Below are positions 52,550-63,195 of a stretch of DNA of 64,000 bases, one piece after another (position 1 is the stretch's first letter; each line of letters begins with the position of its first letter). The notes under the pieces were generated by a model. The model saw nothing but the letters and a program-made list of their open reading frames with translations. It had not been told where the DNA came from and searched no databases. The DNA comes from Corbicula japonica (Eukaryota > Mollusca > Bivalvia > Venerida > Cyrenidae): assembly GCA_038501625.1 (NCBI GenBank), contig JAZAYU010000015.1:62001-126000 (forward strand), given 5' to 3'. The position numbers were made by a program, and so were the translations under genes.

Positions 52550-53490
52550 TCATATGGCTATAGTAGTCAGATGTTCCATCATGACAGAATCATATTTCTT
52601 TGTATTTATGTAAAATGGCATTTGTGTATACTACAACAGAAACTTGATACAATCACTCAGAAATACTGATGTACAGAATCCATTCCAAATATATACATGT
52701 GTACTTTATTTATTTATATGGGAACCAAACAAGTGTTGGATTTCTAACATGTGAAATAAACACATTGTAGAAAGTCAGTTGTTTGTTTATTGTTTTGCTG
52801 CTTCACAGTATAATAAAAGAATGATCATCCCACACTGAGGCCAGAGGGCATGGTGAACTCAATGCCAACTATCATGTAATATGTTTTTAATACAATGTAC
52901 ATTACATGAACATGATGAGTATTTCTGACAAATATTTCTTACAATATTTTAAGAAAGACTATACATGTCCATTAGCTGGCCTTCTGAAAGTTGAGATGAT
53001 AATGTGACTGTCACAAGTGCCATAACGTCATAGGCACTTCTCTTTGCTGGAGGATTATTGTACCTTACTGGATGTTTTTGCAATGAATACTCTGAATAAT
53101 ATGCATTTGCCGTTATTTGGCCTTTTCCCAAAAATGACCACAAGCCTGCAATTTATCTTATAAACCATATCTAATCAGTATATCAGAATACAGCAACGCT
53201 ATCACAAACAATTGTATCAATTCAATGCTGGCCGACCGCAAAACTAAGAAAACATTCCTCAGGCGTTAGTTTTGCTAGTGTCTGGAACGTGCTGATGACA
53301 CTGCTTGTCAATTTCACTATAATCACAATTTTCACATCTTGAGGTTTGCAAACTGGAGACATATTAGACCAGCCTTGATCAGGTTGACTCAGGGTAACAA
53401 AACTGTAAGATTACGCTCCCACACATCGACGGTTCAAAGCAATGTCAAGTACAGCATTTGAGCAGGGTAAAAGCATACAAACAATATTGA
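52550..53490. other. No supported gene
   Basis: Intergenic. A 64-codon minus frame at 52949-53143 has no domain or splice support. Confidence 0.4.
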
Positions 53491-53504
53491 GTCATTTAAA
53501 ATGA

Positions 53505-53594
53505 TATCGCCCATACTGGGAATCGAACCTGTACCTTATGTGGACAGTGGTTAGCCAAGTAAATCTCTCTACCGACTGAGATAGCCAGGACAAA
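53505..53594 (-). mobile_element. tRNA-like sequence (SINE head or tRNA pseudogene)
   Basis: The minus strand has GGCTATCTCAGTCGGTAGAG (A-box-like) and, about 45 bases on, CAGGTTCGATTCCCAGTATG (a canonical B box). I could not pair a convincing acceptor stem, so a functional tRNA is unlikely. Confidence 0.5.
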
Positions 53595-53874
53595 AAATGA
53601 GCTGACAAATTTCCAGTTACCAGTAATATATTGGTCACAACATTAAAAGGCATCATGGCATGTTACCTCTGCTTTTGGCATGTCATCACTTAGGCTGGAT
53701 ACATGCATTTAGGCAGGTGTTGCTAAGTGTTGTATCTCAAGTGCTTCAGGTTAAGCTCTGCTAATCGTGGGATCCACGTTCATTTAAGAAATTTAGACAG
53801 ATTTGACATTGTGTCCCTATATTGCCACAGCACACTTCGTCCTTGTATCAGAATCACACTTAAAAGTTTACTCA

Positions 53875-54079
53875 ACAAATCTGCATTTCATTGCATGTGC
53901 GAACTGTACAGATCAAGATCAGACAGGATCTGTACTGTTCGCTTTCTGGTCAGAAATAATCTATAAGTCAAAAAGCCAACAGTGTAGATCCTGATCAGAT
54001 GGCACAGGTGTGCTGGCTGATCTGGATCTACACTGTTTGCCCATGCTAAAAAGGTGTTTATATGGAGGAAAGGGTTAAG
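53875..54079 (+). mobile_element. MITE-2 copy (left end eroded)
   Basis: GCATGTGCGAACTGTACAGA to TATATGGAGGAAAGGGTTAA. Confidence 0.75.
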
Positions 54080-54419
54080 CAAATTTGAAATCTTTCAAGA
54101 AGAAATGTATAAAAACTAGACTGTCCACATGACACTTATGCTATCACTGCTGCAAATTTGTAAGAATTTCGTATAATATATAACAGCCTTCATACTCATT
54201 GCGAAGTTTCACATCATTGTATGGGAAGTACTAAAAGCAATGAAATGTTGGCAAAAAAAGACCACCCACTCTTAACCACCCTGAATTAGGAAATTCATTC
54301 TCGAAAATCCAGTGAGTTTTTGTGTATTTAATTTAGAATTACACACAGGTGGCCAAACCTGCCAGCTTTCACTGGCCAAATGATGGTTGCCTGTCACAGA
54401 GTGAGAAAACTGTACAATA

Positions 54420-54490
54420 AGACTGGGTCTCTAACTGGGGAACCCTTGATTACATGACAAGTGCTTTTGCAACTGAGCTTTGACAGCTTA
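54420..54490 (-). mobile_element. tRNA-like SINE fragment
   Basis: The minus strand has GTCAAAGCTCAGTTGCAAAA (A-box-like) and AAGGGTTCCCCAGTTAGAG (a weak B box). Low-confidence relic. Confidence 0.3.
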
Positions 54491-54689
54491 CATATCCAAA
54501 TAGTGACTAATTTCAACTTCCAAAGTACATTTTGTAGTAAGTCGGGTTGTTTGTGTAAGAAATTTGTCACAATGTTCACATTTTATTTAAGAAAAAATAA
54601 ATAGTTTCCGGTGATATATCATGGACTTAATCCCCGTCACTTCAATGCATTGTCTATGGAGAATCTTGGTACTCATGTTAGAATGTTTA

Positions 54690-54878
54690 TTTAACCTCTC
54701 TCTATATATATATTTGGGTTTCATTGCATGTACGACCAGTGTAGATCTAGATCAGCTGGCTCATCCGTACCATCTGATCTAGATTTATACTAGCCGCTTC
54801 TTGAGCAGAAATAACTTAATGAATGAAAAGCTTGTGCTGGCTCGTCTAAAGCCATATCCCATAGAGTGAAGGGTTCAA
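54690..54878 (+). mobile_element. MITE-2 copy (internally deleted)
   Basis: TTTAACCTCTCTCTATATAT to ATAGAGTGAAGGGTTCAA, with the right inner block missing. Confidence 0.7.
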
Positions 54879-54992
54879 CTCTTAGGCTTGAATCTGCTTG
54901 TATTATAATATTCATAACTCACATGATTTGCTGTAACTTGTATTCTTTTGATGCAGACTGCATAGAAAAGAACATGACATACATCTTAGTCT

Positions 54993-54998
54993 TTTATT
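54993..54998 (-). terminator. Candidate ODAD3 poly(A) signal
   Basis: AATAAA on the minus strand, about 150 bases after the ODAD3 stop codon (55152-55150). Confidence 0.45.
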
Positions 54999-55149
54999 TT
55001 TTTAATATTTATATAAGCCCTTTTGTAAAAATATAAGCCCTTTAACAAAAATTACATAAATAATAAAAAAATTATCCTGCCAATGGTGTATAAATAAATA
55101 AAATTGCACTTCCGAAATAAAATAACCCAAGGTTGTTTTCTTAAAACAA

Positions 55150-58100
55150 TTATGTTCTATGTCTACGTTTCTTTTCTTTCTTAGGTTTGAGTTTGAGTTT
55201 AGAACTAACGATTTCCTTTCCTTGTCGTTTGATGTCATCTCTAGATTTGAATCCAGTGTTATCCTGTTCATGACTAAGTTGAAAGTCATTGGAATCACTT
55301 TCCTCCTCGGTTTGGATATTGATGCGGATGTTGTCCTGTGGCAACTTGGATACAATAAACCTGTTCAGCTGAAAACAACAACAACTTGTTTAACCCTTGT
55401 TAACTATATACAGGTTTTATCACATTTGGGAACAATGGTGAACCAGAGCCCAAGGTTATAAAACTGAGCAGGGAAACCAGTCTTAAATCTGAAGCATCTG
55501 ATAGGCTGAAATGGCGACTGGTCGCCATTTCAACCAATCCGATGCTTGAGATTTGAGACTGGTTTCCAAACTCTATAACCTTCAGGACAGATGGCACAGA
55601 ACCTACAGACTTCATACTGTCATAATGTTCCTTTTATAATATAACCTACTCGCTTAAAACAAATTTAAATAAAATAAACAACAAAATTTTAGTCAACAAC
55701 ATGGTTTGCGTAATAGAAGAAATAAAAATAGTAAAATGATCGTAAATTTATGAATAGCGTAAAAAATTTATGAATGGCATAAAAGTATCGTAACGGTTGT
55801 AAATCAGCGACAGAAATTTCCTTTCTTGGAGTTCAGTAAGTGCCGGAAAATTATGACAACATAGTTATGACGTCACATAGAACACAGAAAGCTGCAAAAT
55901 AAAAAATTGGAAAACGACATTGTCCAATACGGAATTACTAATCTGACGAGTTGTATCAATCTTGTGGAAAAACGCTGCACTCGGCCAAAATCTTTCATGG
56001 GTATATAATAAACAAGTTTAGTCACATTTGGGAACAGTGTTGATCTTGATCAGATGGCACAAAAGTTCCAGCTGATCTGGATCTACCGTGTTCACCTTTG
56101 GATAACAGCCATATCCCATGGAGTAAAGAGTTAACACTGTTCATTGAATGATGATCTAATAAACACAATAAAATTATAGAGTGATGCCCTTTAGCTACAA
56201 AACTTACATGATGAGAATCAATTGCTAAACCCAACCCCATGTGATACAGGAATCTAGACAACAAACACCCATTTGGCTGGCTGTAGCAACCTACTAGTTG
56301 TATCTTTTCAATATGGCTCACCTGCAGAACTGCTTTATTCCCATGGTTCGAACACTTTTTTGTTTCCTGACAGTCACTTAAGACTTGATTTAACCTCACC
56401 AAACTTGGTATATAGAATAGATAGCTAAAGTTGAGTTCTTGCGTGAAAATTGTATTTGGGGTCTAAATTTCAGTTGCATTTCAGCCGATCAGATGGCATG
56501 GGTTGGGATGGGATGAGAAGACACGGCATGGGACAGGACGGGACAGGATGGAATGGGATGGATGAGAGCAAATCTTATTCCTCCCTTCATTAATGGTGGA
56601 GGGTGGCGAGAGCATCAAAACAGTATACAGGCATGATTTCATTAAGCCTGTTCATGGGAAGTAAATGGAACCTATGACATCTTTCAAAAAGCTAATGATG
56701 TTTTAATATTTACACAATGAACAGTATGTATGTTAATAACCAAAATTCATGTATATTTTCTTACATCTTGCTTCTTTGCAATAATAAGTCATCAGGAAAT
56801 TAAATGATTCCAAATATAGTTTGTAAGACAATGGAGTGCAAGAAACCTGGGCCCAAAATTATAAAACTGAGTGGAAACCAGTCTCAAATCTCAAGCATCT
56901 GATTGGCTGAAATGGCGACTGGTAGTAGTTTTACGATCTTGGGCCCTCGTGAGTACCTCTTCTGTCTCTACTCTACTGGCAGGAGTTAGCTTGTCTCCCT
57001 TTAGGCCAAGTTCACTGGTGAGCTGATGCATTCTATGAATACACAGCTGCAGATCCTCTATTGGTTCATTCTTTGCATAATTGTGAAGAGGCTGAAATAT
57101 ATCAAAAGTATGTTTAGATACAATACTGACACTGTAACGGTAAGTTAATAAGTCAAAAACACACCTTTTACATAGAAGGTTGCATGCAAGACTGTCATAA
57201 CTCCTTCTTTACTTTAATATTGATAGGACAGTGTGGCATGCAACTATCAAGTCATGTCCAACATTTTGAAAGATAATGTTACCCAGATTTTATTGGCTAT
57301 GTTTGGGTTTATGGACCACACTGAGTCACTGTTGTTGATTTGAGGTTTAACCCTTTCCTCCATTATATGCATTTTTACTTGTGTGCAACCTGTGTAGATC
57401 CATATCAGCTGGCACATCCGTGCCGTCTGATCAGGACCTGCACAGGTCACTTTTGTTCAGAAATAACCTAATAAATCAAATAGTGAATAGTGCAGATCCT
57501 GATCATATGGCATGGATGTGCCGGCTGATCTGGATCTAAACTGTTCGCCCATGCAATAAAGGTGTGTCTAAAGAGGAAAGGGTTGAAGAACTATGCCCTG
57601 CACATCAACCATGCATCTTTATTTCAGGTGACCATACACCCAACTAAAGAGGCACATCTGCTCAACTCATATCAACACTCAACAATCCAACCTGCAGTAT
57701 TGACAACCTTACTGTATCTGCATCATTACAATCATGATCTGCTAACCCTATACTCCATATATATGGGGTGTATCAGGTGTGCAACCAGTTTAGATCCAGA
57801 TCTGCTGGAACATCAGTGCCATCTGATCTAGATATGCACTTGTCACTTCTTGGTCAGAATTGTCCTAATTAATCTAAATGCTAACAGATAAGCTGGCTGA
57901 TCTGGATCTACATTGTTCATTCATGGATAACAGACATATCACAAGCAGTAAAGGTATTGAATTGGAAAAGAGCTATTGAGATGTCAAAACAAATTTTGTA
58001 ACAAAATACCTATTATTTCCAAAAAATGAATTAAGGAAAAAGAGTTTTTCTTTCAGACCAACTCATGGAAATACATACTGGTTTAAGGTGAATATTTTTC

Positions 58101-61100
58101 AGCTTCTCCAAGATGGTAGCTATGGCTGACTGAAGATTCATGAGCAGGTTGTTATTTTGCTGATATAAATCAACGGCCAAGTTCCGACGGGCCTCTTCAG
58201 TTTTGAGGTATTGTGCCATGGCCTCCACAGCTTTTTTGCCTCTGTAACATTTGGAAAAACAGGTGAAATAAGCATATCAGGAATGGCCACATCCAGAAGA
58301 CACAGCCTCCCCACACAGCCAACAAGTAGAGAGGAAGAGAGAGCCGAGTTATAAAATAATCAACTTCAAAAATTGGAAAATTGGAATAACAGTGAAAAAA
58401 AAGAAGAAATAAATCAAATCTGGTGTTCTACACACAGATAGTGTCACTTGATGGCTGTGGTTTCTTGTCGCTTGATTTTTTGGGATCAAAATTGGGCCTC
58501 ATTCTGCTAAAAATTATAGTATGTTTTTTCTCCATGATTTGGTTAAAATTCCCTTAAAATGTAAATATTGAAGAGTGAAAGAAAGATAAGGTTTTTAACA
58601 TGATATCAAACTGAACTTGTTGAACGATGATGTCATCTTTTTGTTTGATTAAAAGGATATGGTCTACATCTCGTCTTAAAAGAATTAAAAAAAAAACATT
58701 TTAATTGACATAAATTTCATCTCTGTGTCAGTTCTGCACAGTAACTGAGAAGAATAGCCTACACCAAACAAAAGACAACATAATCTTTACTTTTCATGCT
58801 TTCACAAATAACTCGAACAGCAAGCCTTACTTGCGACTCTGTCGTTCACTTGTAAACTTCAATTCTGTAAACTCTGTCTTGAGCTTGGACAGTTTTTCTG
58901 TAATGTGCTCTTTCTTTTTCATCTTCTGGCGCTCCATACGTTGTAGCTGCTTGAATGTTGCATCCTGGTTCTCTAAGCGGTACACGATATCCTGTGCCAA
59001 AGGTTATAAGTGCAATAACTCTACCTTGCCTTTTTCAGAGTTATTCCCCTTTATCACATTTACTTGATAATTTTTTTCCAGAGCATAACTCAAAAACTAC
59101 TTGAGAGATTTTATTCAAATTTCATATACTGACAGAGCACATTGGTAGGTAGTGCAGTGTGCAAGTCCAATAACTCTACCTTGCCTACTTTTTAGAGTTA
59201 TTCCTCTTTATCAGATTTACTTGATAAATTTTGTCCGTAGCTTAACTCCAAAACTTAAATGGATTTCCTATCCAGGTAAATAATACAAAAGTACAGCCTT
59301 CAGGTAACTTTTTTCTGCCAGGGGTATTAACCATGTGTAACATGGCTCTTGTTATTTTGGTACTCTTAATCTACTTTCAAAACATTATGTTTCTTTTCTC
59401 TCAAGTGTTCACTGGCATGTATGTAACATAGTTTCTTTAAAATCTGTTATTATTTTCTCTGGATGAAGATAAAACTGACGAAGTTTCTTATCCTCCTTTA
59501 TTTTGGAAGTTAGATTTTCAAGTGAAAGAGACGGATAATGATGATATTGGTGCCATGATAATATTTCTCATCCAATGAAATATTTGAACAGTTCATTTAA
59601 AGCCTGCTTTGTGTTAATTTTGTTAAATCTGTAGATAGCTAATTAAAATGCCAATACAGGGTCAAGGGTTCTCATACTCAGCACTTATGGTATTTATTTC
59701 CCAAGCACTGATTGACATATATTCAGGCCTGAAGGTTTTAAAACTGAGATTGGAAACCAGTCTGAAATCTCAAGCATCTGATTGGCTGAAATGGCGACTG
59801 GTCAAAACTGATCTCAAAACTTAGTTTTATGATCTTGGACCCTGACCAAGTGAAGGTTGGATAACAATACTCAAGTCAAAGAGGAGGAAATTTTGTGGAT
59901 GTTATCAGCCATGTAATCCAACATTATGCCCTATCAAGATGGATGAATAAAATGTATAACATGTAACATGTTACCTCTATGTCTGAACAGTGTGTAGTCT
60001 TCATGATCATTTCGAAGGCGTTCTCCATGGTGAGGATCTTCTCCTGTCTCTCTGTACGCTCCAGCTGGATCTTTGCTTGTAGAGAACAGTCAGCTAGTGG
60101 TTTCGAGCCTTCAGTAAGAGTGAACAAAGCTTTCATACTATTTCAGTTTTGACAAGATTCGGTACACACTTTCCTCTATATACACACCTTTATGACATGG
60201 GCCAACAGTTTAGAGCCAGATCAGCCAGCACTTCTGTGCCGTCTGATAAGGATTTGCAATGGTCACTTTTTTTTTTTTTTGGTTATTTTGACCAAAAAGC
60301 GAACAGTGTAGATCCTGTTCAGTTGACACACATGTGCCGGCTGTTCTGTACCTACATTGGTCACACAGGCATACAAAGGCATATATATGGAGGAAAGGGT
60401 TAACATTATGTATATTCAATGTTTTCATTGATATATCAATCAACTGTTAGGTTCAATAAAGTAATAAATAGACCAGCACAGATGCTGCATCAGCACCTAA
60501 CAAAATACCAAGTTTCATAAACATAGCTTGCATATGTCAGTAGATATTGAAGGACCTACTTATTCTGGACAGATGAAAAGATGTATTAACAAACATATTG
60601 TCTGACAAAAACAAAACAAAACTGGTCAGTGATATCTTCACAACAAACAATACAATATGAGAAGACTTAAGTTTATCTGATAGACAACATGGCTTCTAAT
60701 ATGTTATCAATCTGTTCTTTAATTTGACCCAGTTACTTTGTTTTTGATTCTATAAAACCCATTTTTTTTAGTCTTACATAATATCATCAAGACAAACATT
60801 AAAAACAAGTTTACTGAAAACAAAATAAAAATGTATATTTTAATTTGTTAACAAGGGTTTTCATTTATTTGACCTAGTGACCCTTTTTTGTAAAATTATT
60901 CAATCATTCTAAGAAAATTTGCCAAGCTGTTATGAAGAAAGCAATGCTTACATACTATATTGACACAGACACACTTGTTGTCACAAACAATAATTGCCAC
61001 TGAAGGGACACGTGTTACAGGAACTGGGGATTGCCCTATGAGGTTAACATTGATGCCAAATATAAACCAGATTGCTCTATCAAACCAAAGTTATGGACCA

Positions 61101-61988
61101 GACAAAATCTGACATGACCTTTAACCTGTAACTGTGACCTTGTCATCTGAGTTAGGAACCTGGGCTTTGTACATGACACTCTGTCTCACAGATTAACATT
61201 CATGCAAAATATAAACAAGACTGCTCAATCCATTTCAAAGTTACTAACTGGGCAAGCTCTGACATGACCTTTCAGTTTGACCTTGACATTTGAGATGGGA
61301 ACCTACGATTTGACTCTGTCTCACTGGTATAAACATTACTGCCAAATAACAACAAGATTGCTTAATTCAAGTCAAAGGTGGTAAGGACAAGATCTGACAT
61401 GATCTTTGAAACCCAGCTGTGACCTTGACCATTGTAACCTGGGGTCAACACTTCTTCTCAAAGAGGAAAGCATTCAGGTCAAATATAAACAAGGTCCCTC
61501 AATGCATGTAAAAGGTATTGGCTGAGAGAGCTCTATCATGACCTTTGACCCCTAATCAGTTAACCCCAACCTTAACCTCTGAGATCTAAACCTGGTGTTT
61601 GCACACACTAATGCATGCACTTGCACCAAACTGCCAATAATACAACTAAGTCCAGCCCTTTGCAAGAGGGCTCAAAATATCTTTTGCCCTCTAGCATATA
61701 AAAATTGGGAAGTGCCAGACAAAACTTGATCACAACTGCTAACTCAGGTGAGCTAAAACAAAAAGGACAAGCAGGGTCAGATGTAAGATTTCCAGAAAAG
61801 GGGATCATTAAGGGCAGTCTGAGGGTAGTTAGAAGATAATTTTATAAGTTTTGGAAGAAAAAAACCCATATAAAATCAAATGTTCCTACTTTAATAAGAA
61901 GGTTTAAACTTCCACCGAACCCACCTCTGGATCTGCCCAACACAAGAAACTTACCGCTCTGTTCAATGATCAGTGTATGCTTGGTGTG
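55150..61988 (-). CDS. ODAD3: ODAD3 (CCDC151) 3' part, six exons
   Basis: This is a coiled-coil subunit of the outer dynein arm docking complex on ciliary doublet microtubules. Minus-strand exons, all in phase: 61988-61955, 60108-59975, 58991-58831, 58241-58079, 57091-56957, 55368-55150 (TAA). In order they encode HTKHTLIIEQSG; LADCSLQAKIQLERTERQEK; DIVYRLENQDATFKQLQRME with a basic coiled coil; AMAQYLKTEEARRNLAVDLY; ANYAKNEPIEDLQLCIHRMH-like helix (from NYAKNEPIED); and LNRFIVSKLPQDNIRINIQ, an acidic stretch, then a Lys/Arg-rich end KPKKEKKRRHRT. The DATFKQL block, the LP-x-x-N-x-RI block, the acidic segment and the basic tail occur in the same order in vertebrate ODAD3. N-terminal exons lie beyond 64000. 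Acceptor 60108 (CTGAAG) is weak; other calls are firm. Confidence 0.78.
55447..55586 (+). mobile_element. MITE-1 copy (near full)
   Basis: AGCCCAAGGTTATAAAACTG to AAACTCTATAACCTTCAG. One CCAAT box is mutated (AACCAATCCGA). It lies in the last ODAD3 intron. Confidence 0.8.
56030..56132 (+). mobile_element. MITE-2 fragment
   Basis: AGTGTTGATCTTGATCAGAT, CAGCTGATCTGGATCTACCG and CCCATGGAGTAAAGAGTTAA: right half only. Confidence 0.6.
56495..56567 (+). repeat. GGGATG/GGACA degenerate microsatellite
   Basis: Runs of TGGGATGGGATGAGAAG and GGACAGGACGGGACAGGATG. No function seen. Confidence 0.7.
56849..56946 (+). mobile_element. MITE-1 copy (right arm replaced)
   Basis: GGCCCAAAATTATAAAACTG, CCAGTCTCAAATCTCAAGC and ATGGCGACTGG are followed by TTTTACGATCTTGGGCCC. 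It ends about 10 bases before the ODAD3 exon at 56957. Confidence 0.75.
57346..57586 (+). mobile_element. MITE-2 copy (full)
   Basis: TTTAACCCTTTCCTCCATTA to AAGAGGAAAGGGTTGAA. Confidence 0.85.
57742..57958 (+). mobile_element. MITE-2 copy (diverged)
   Basis: CTAACCCTATACTCCATATA to CAAGCAGTAAAGGTATTGAA. Confidence 0.7.
58266..58327 (+). repeat. ~60-bp copy of the exon at 5892-5966 (opposite strand)
   Basis: From AAATAAGCATATCAGGAATG through GCCACATCCAGAAGACACAG to CCTCCCCACACAGCCAACAA, this + strand segment matches the minus strand of 5892-5955 with only a few differences. The frame AYQEWPHPEDTASPHSQ is open, but there is no GT donor at the end. It sits in an ODAD3 intron, antisense to the gene. 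Confidence 0.75.
59009..59352 (+). mobile_element. Helitron-like fragment, same family as 32750-33032
   Basis: Core repeats AATAACTCTACCTTGCC and GAGCATAACTCAAAAACTAC / TGACAGAGCACATTGGTAGG are shared with 32750-33032. The 3' end has the hairpin CCATGTGTAACATGG and CTCTTGTT. It is truncated at its 5' end, immediately next to the acceptor of the ODAD3 exon ending at 58991. Confidence 0.65.
59728..59840 (+). mobile_element. MITE-1 copy (internally deleted)
   Basis: CCTGAAGGTTTTAAAACTGA, CAGTCTGAAATCTCAAGC and ATGGCGACTGGTC, then a jump to TTAGTTTTATGATCTTGGAC. One CCAAT box remains. Confidence 0.75.
60165..60404 (+). mobile_element. MITE-2 copy (full)
   Basis: ACACTTTCCTCTATATACAC to ATATATGGAGGAAAGGGTTAA; contains a T14 run at about 60267-60280. 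Confidence 0.8.
60440..60940. other. ODAD3 intron, no feature seen
   Basis: AT-rich intron sequence without a supportable gene or bounded repeat. Confidence 0.4.
60950..61600 (+). repeat. ~130-150-bp degenerate tandem repeat (GACCTTGACC type)
   Basis: Four diverged units each carry a TCTGACATGACCTTT-like block (near 61108, 61258, 61395, 61529), a GACCTTG block, and AAATATAAACAAGA(T/C)TGCT. This is an old tandem array, probably the core of a Helitron-like element, inside the ODAD3 intron before the 34-base exon. Confidence 0.65.
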
Positions 61989-62119
61989 CTGAAATAAAAT
62001 GGTGAAATAATTAACGACACTAAAATACAATCTTAACATTTTAAGAAACTATTTATTTCATTCCAGAATGTCACGATAGAAGAATATTTCAGAAACCAAT
62101 AAACGTGTCTTCATTATCA

Positions 62120-62366
62120 CTTTCCTCCATACGTAAAAATGTTATCAGATGTGCGACTAGTGTTAATCCAGATCAGTCGGCACATTTGTGTAATCTAATT
62201 AAGATCTAGACAGTTCGTTTTTTTTCATTATGAGGTTTTTTCTGACCCAAAAAGCTAACAGTACAGATCCTGATCACACAGCATAAATCTGCTGGCCTAT
62301 CTGGATCTATACTGGTCACAAATGTGATTAAATGTGTTCATCAAAATTATGGAGGATAGTGTTAAT
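62120..62366 (+). mobile_element. MITE-2 copy (full, diverged)
   Basis: CACTTTCCTCCATACGTAAA to AAATTATGGAGGATAGTGTTAA. Confidence 0.75.
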
Positions 62367-62574
62367 ATAACTTAATTAACAAAGCCAAACATAATGCCTT
62401 TGTTTATTTTCAAAACAATTATCTTCACATTATTTATTTCAAATGCAAATAAACATGCAGTATAAACAACTAATGCAAGTGCATTTTTAGGTTTATTTGT
62501 TCAAATGGGGAACGGCACAGAAAAAGTACCTTCTGTGGTAGTTTTTGCTATTTTAGTTGTGACTTTATATATAA

Positions 62575-62970
62575 ACTAGAAATCCGCCTGTCGGATGTGT
62601 TGCCTGATGAAATTTTTTCTTAGTCGACATAAAAAATGTCAGTTTTTTGTTGTACAGTTATTAGCAATGTATTTGCAAAAAATTCACATATAAAATAACC
62701 TTTTATTTGTCTCATTGCAAGAAACATGCACAACAAGTTATGCCCTTGGCAAGAAATGAACTAAATTCAATCATAGGGAATAACTAAAAAACAGAAGAAA
62801 GTAGAGTTAAGATTCGTATGCACTGTACTGCGAGTCATTGCCAGAAACATGCATACCAAGTTTGGAGTCATTAGGACCTACGGTGACAAAGTTATGCCAA
62901 AAGAAAATCCGGACGCTGCCGACACCAGAGACGCTGCCGACGACAAAATAATCCCTATATGTCAGGCGAC
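62575..62970 (-). mobile_element. Helitron-like 3' part (minus strand)
   Basis: The minus strand ends ATCCGACAGGCGGATTTCTAGT: an ATCCG/CGGAT hairpin followed by CTAGT, the same 3' signature as the elements ending at 36134 and 43410. The body repeats AAGAAACATGCACAACAAGT / CAGAAACATGCATACCAAGT and AAAGTTATGCC. The 5' end is unclear. Confidence 0.55.
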
Positions 62971-63118
62971 ACAAAAAGAGATTATCATTTATTTATATCT
63001 TATTTGTAATTTGGTTACACATTTTGACTTTATATATTGTTATTTATACTGCAAAATGTATAATAAGCAATGTCATCTGCTCAACTGCATAACATCATTT
63101 TAAGGAATGAGTTTGCGG

Positions 63119-63195
63119 CAACCAGTCACCATTTAAGCTATCAGATCCTTGAGATCTGAGACTGGTTTCCATTCTCAGTGTTATGATCTTGGGGC
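63119..63195 (+). mobile_element. MITE-1 half copy
   Basis: CAACCAGTCACCATTTAAGC to GTGTTATGATCTTGGGGCC; the CCAAT box is lost (AGCTATCAGA). Confidence 0.7.

Noticed and set aside
53505..53594. Functional tRNA gene
   Set aside because: The A and B boxes are good, but no acceptor stem could be paired; a SINE head or pseudogene is more likely.
19512..63195. ER-stress response elements (CCAAT-N9-CCACG) in MITE-1
   Set aside because: The CCAAT boxes are present, but the bases 9 downstream are GAGAT or similar, not CCACG, in the copies inspected.
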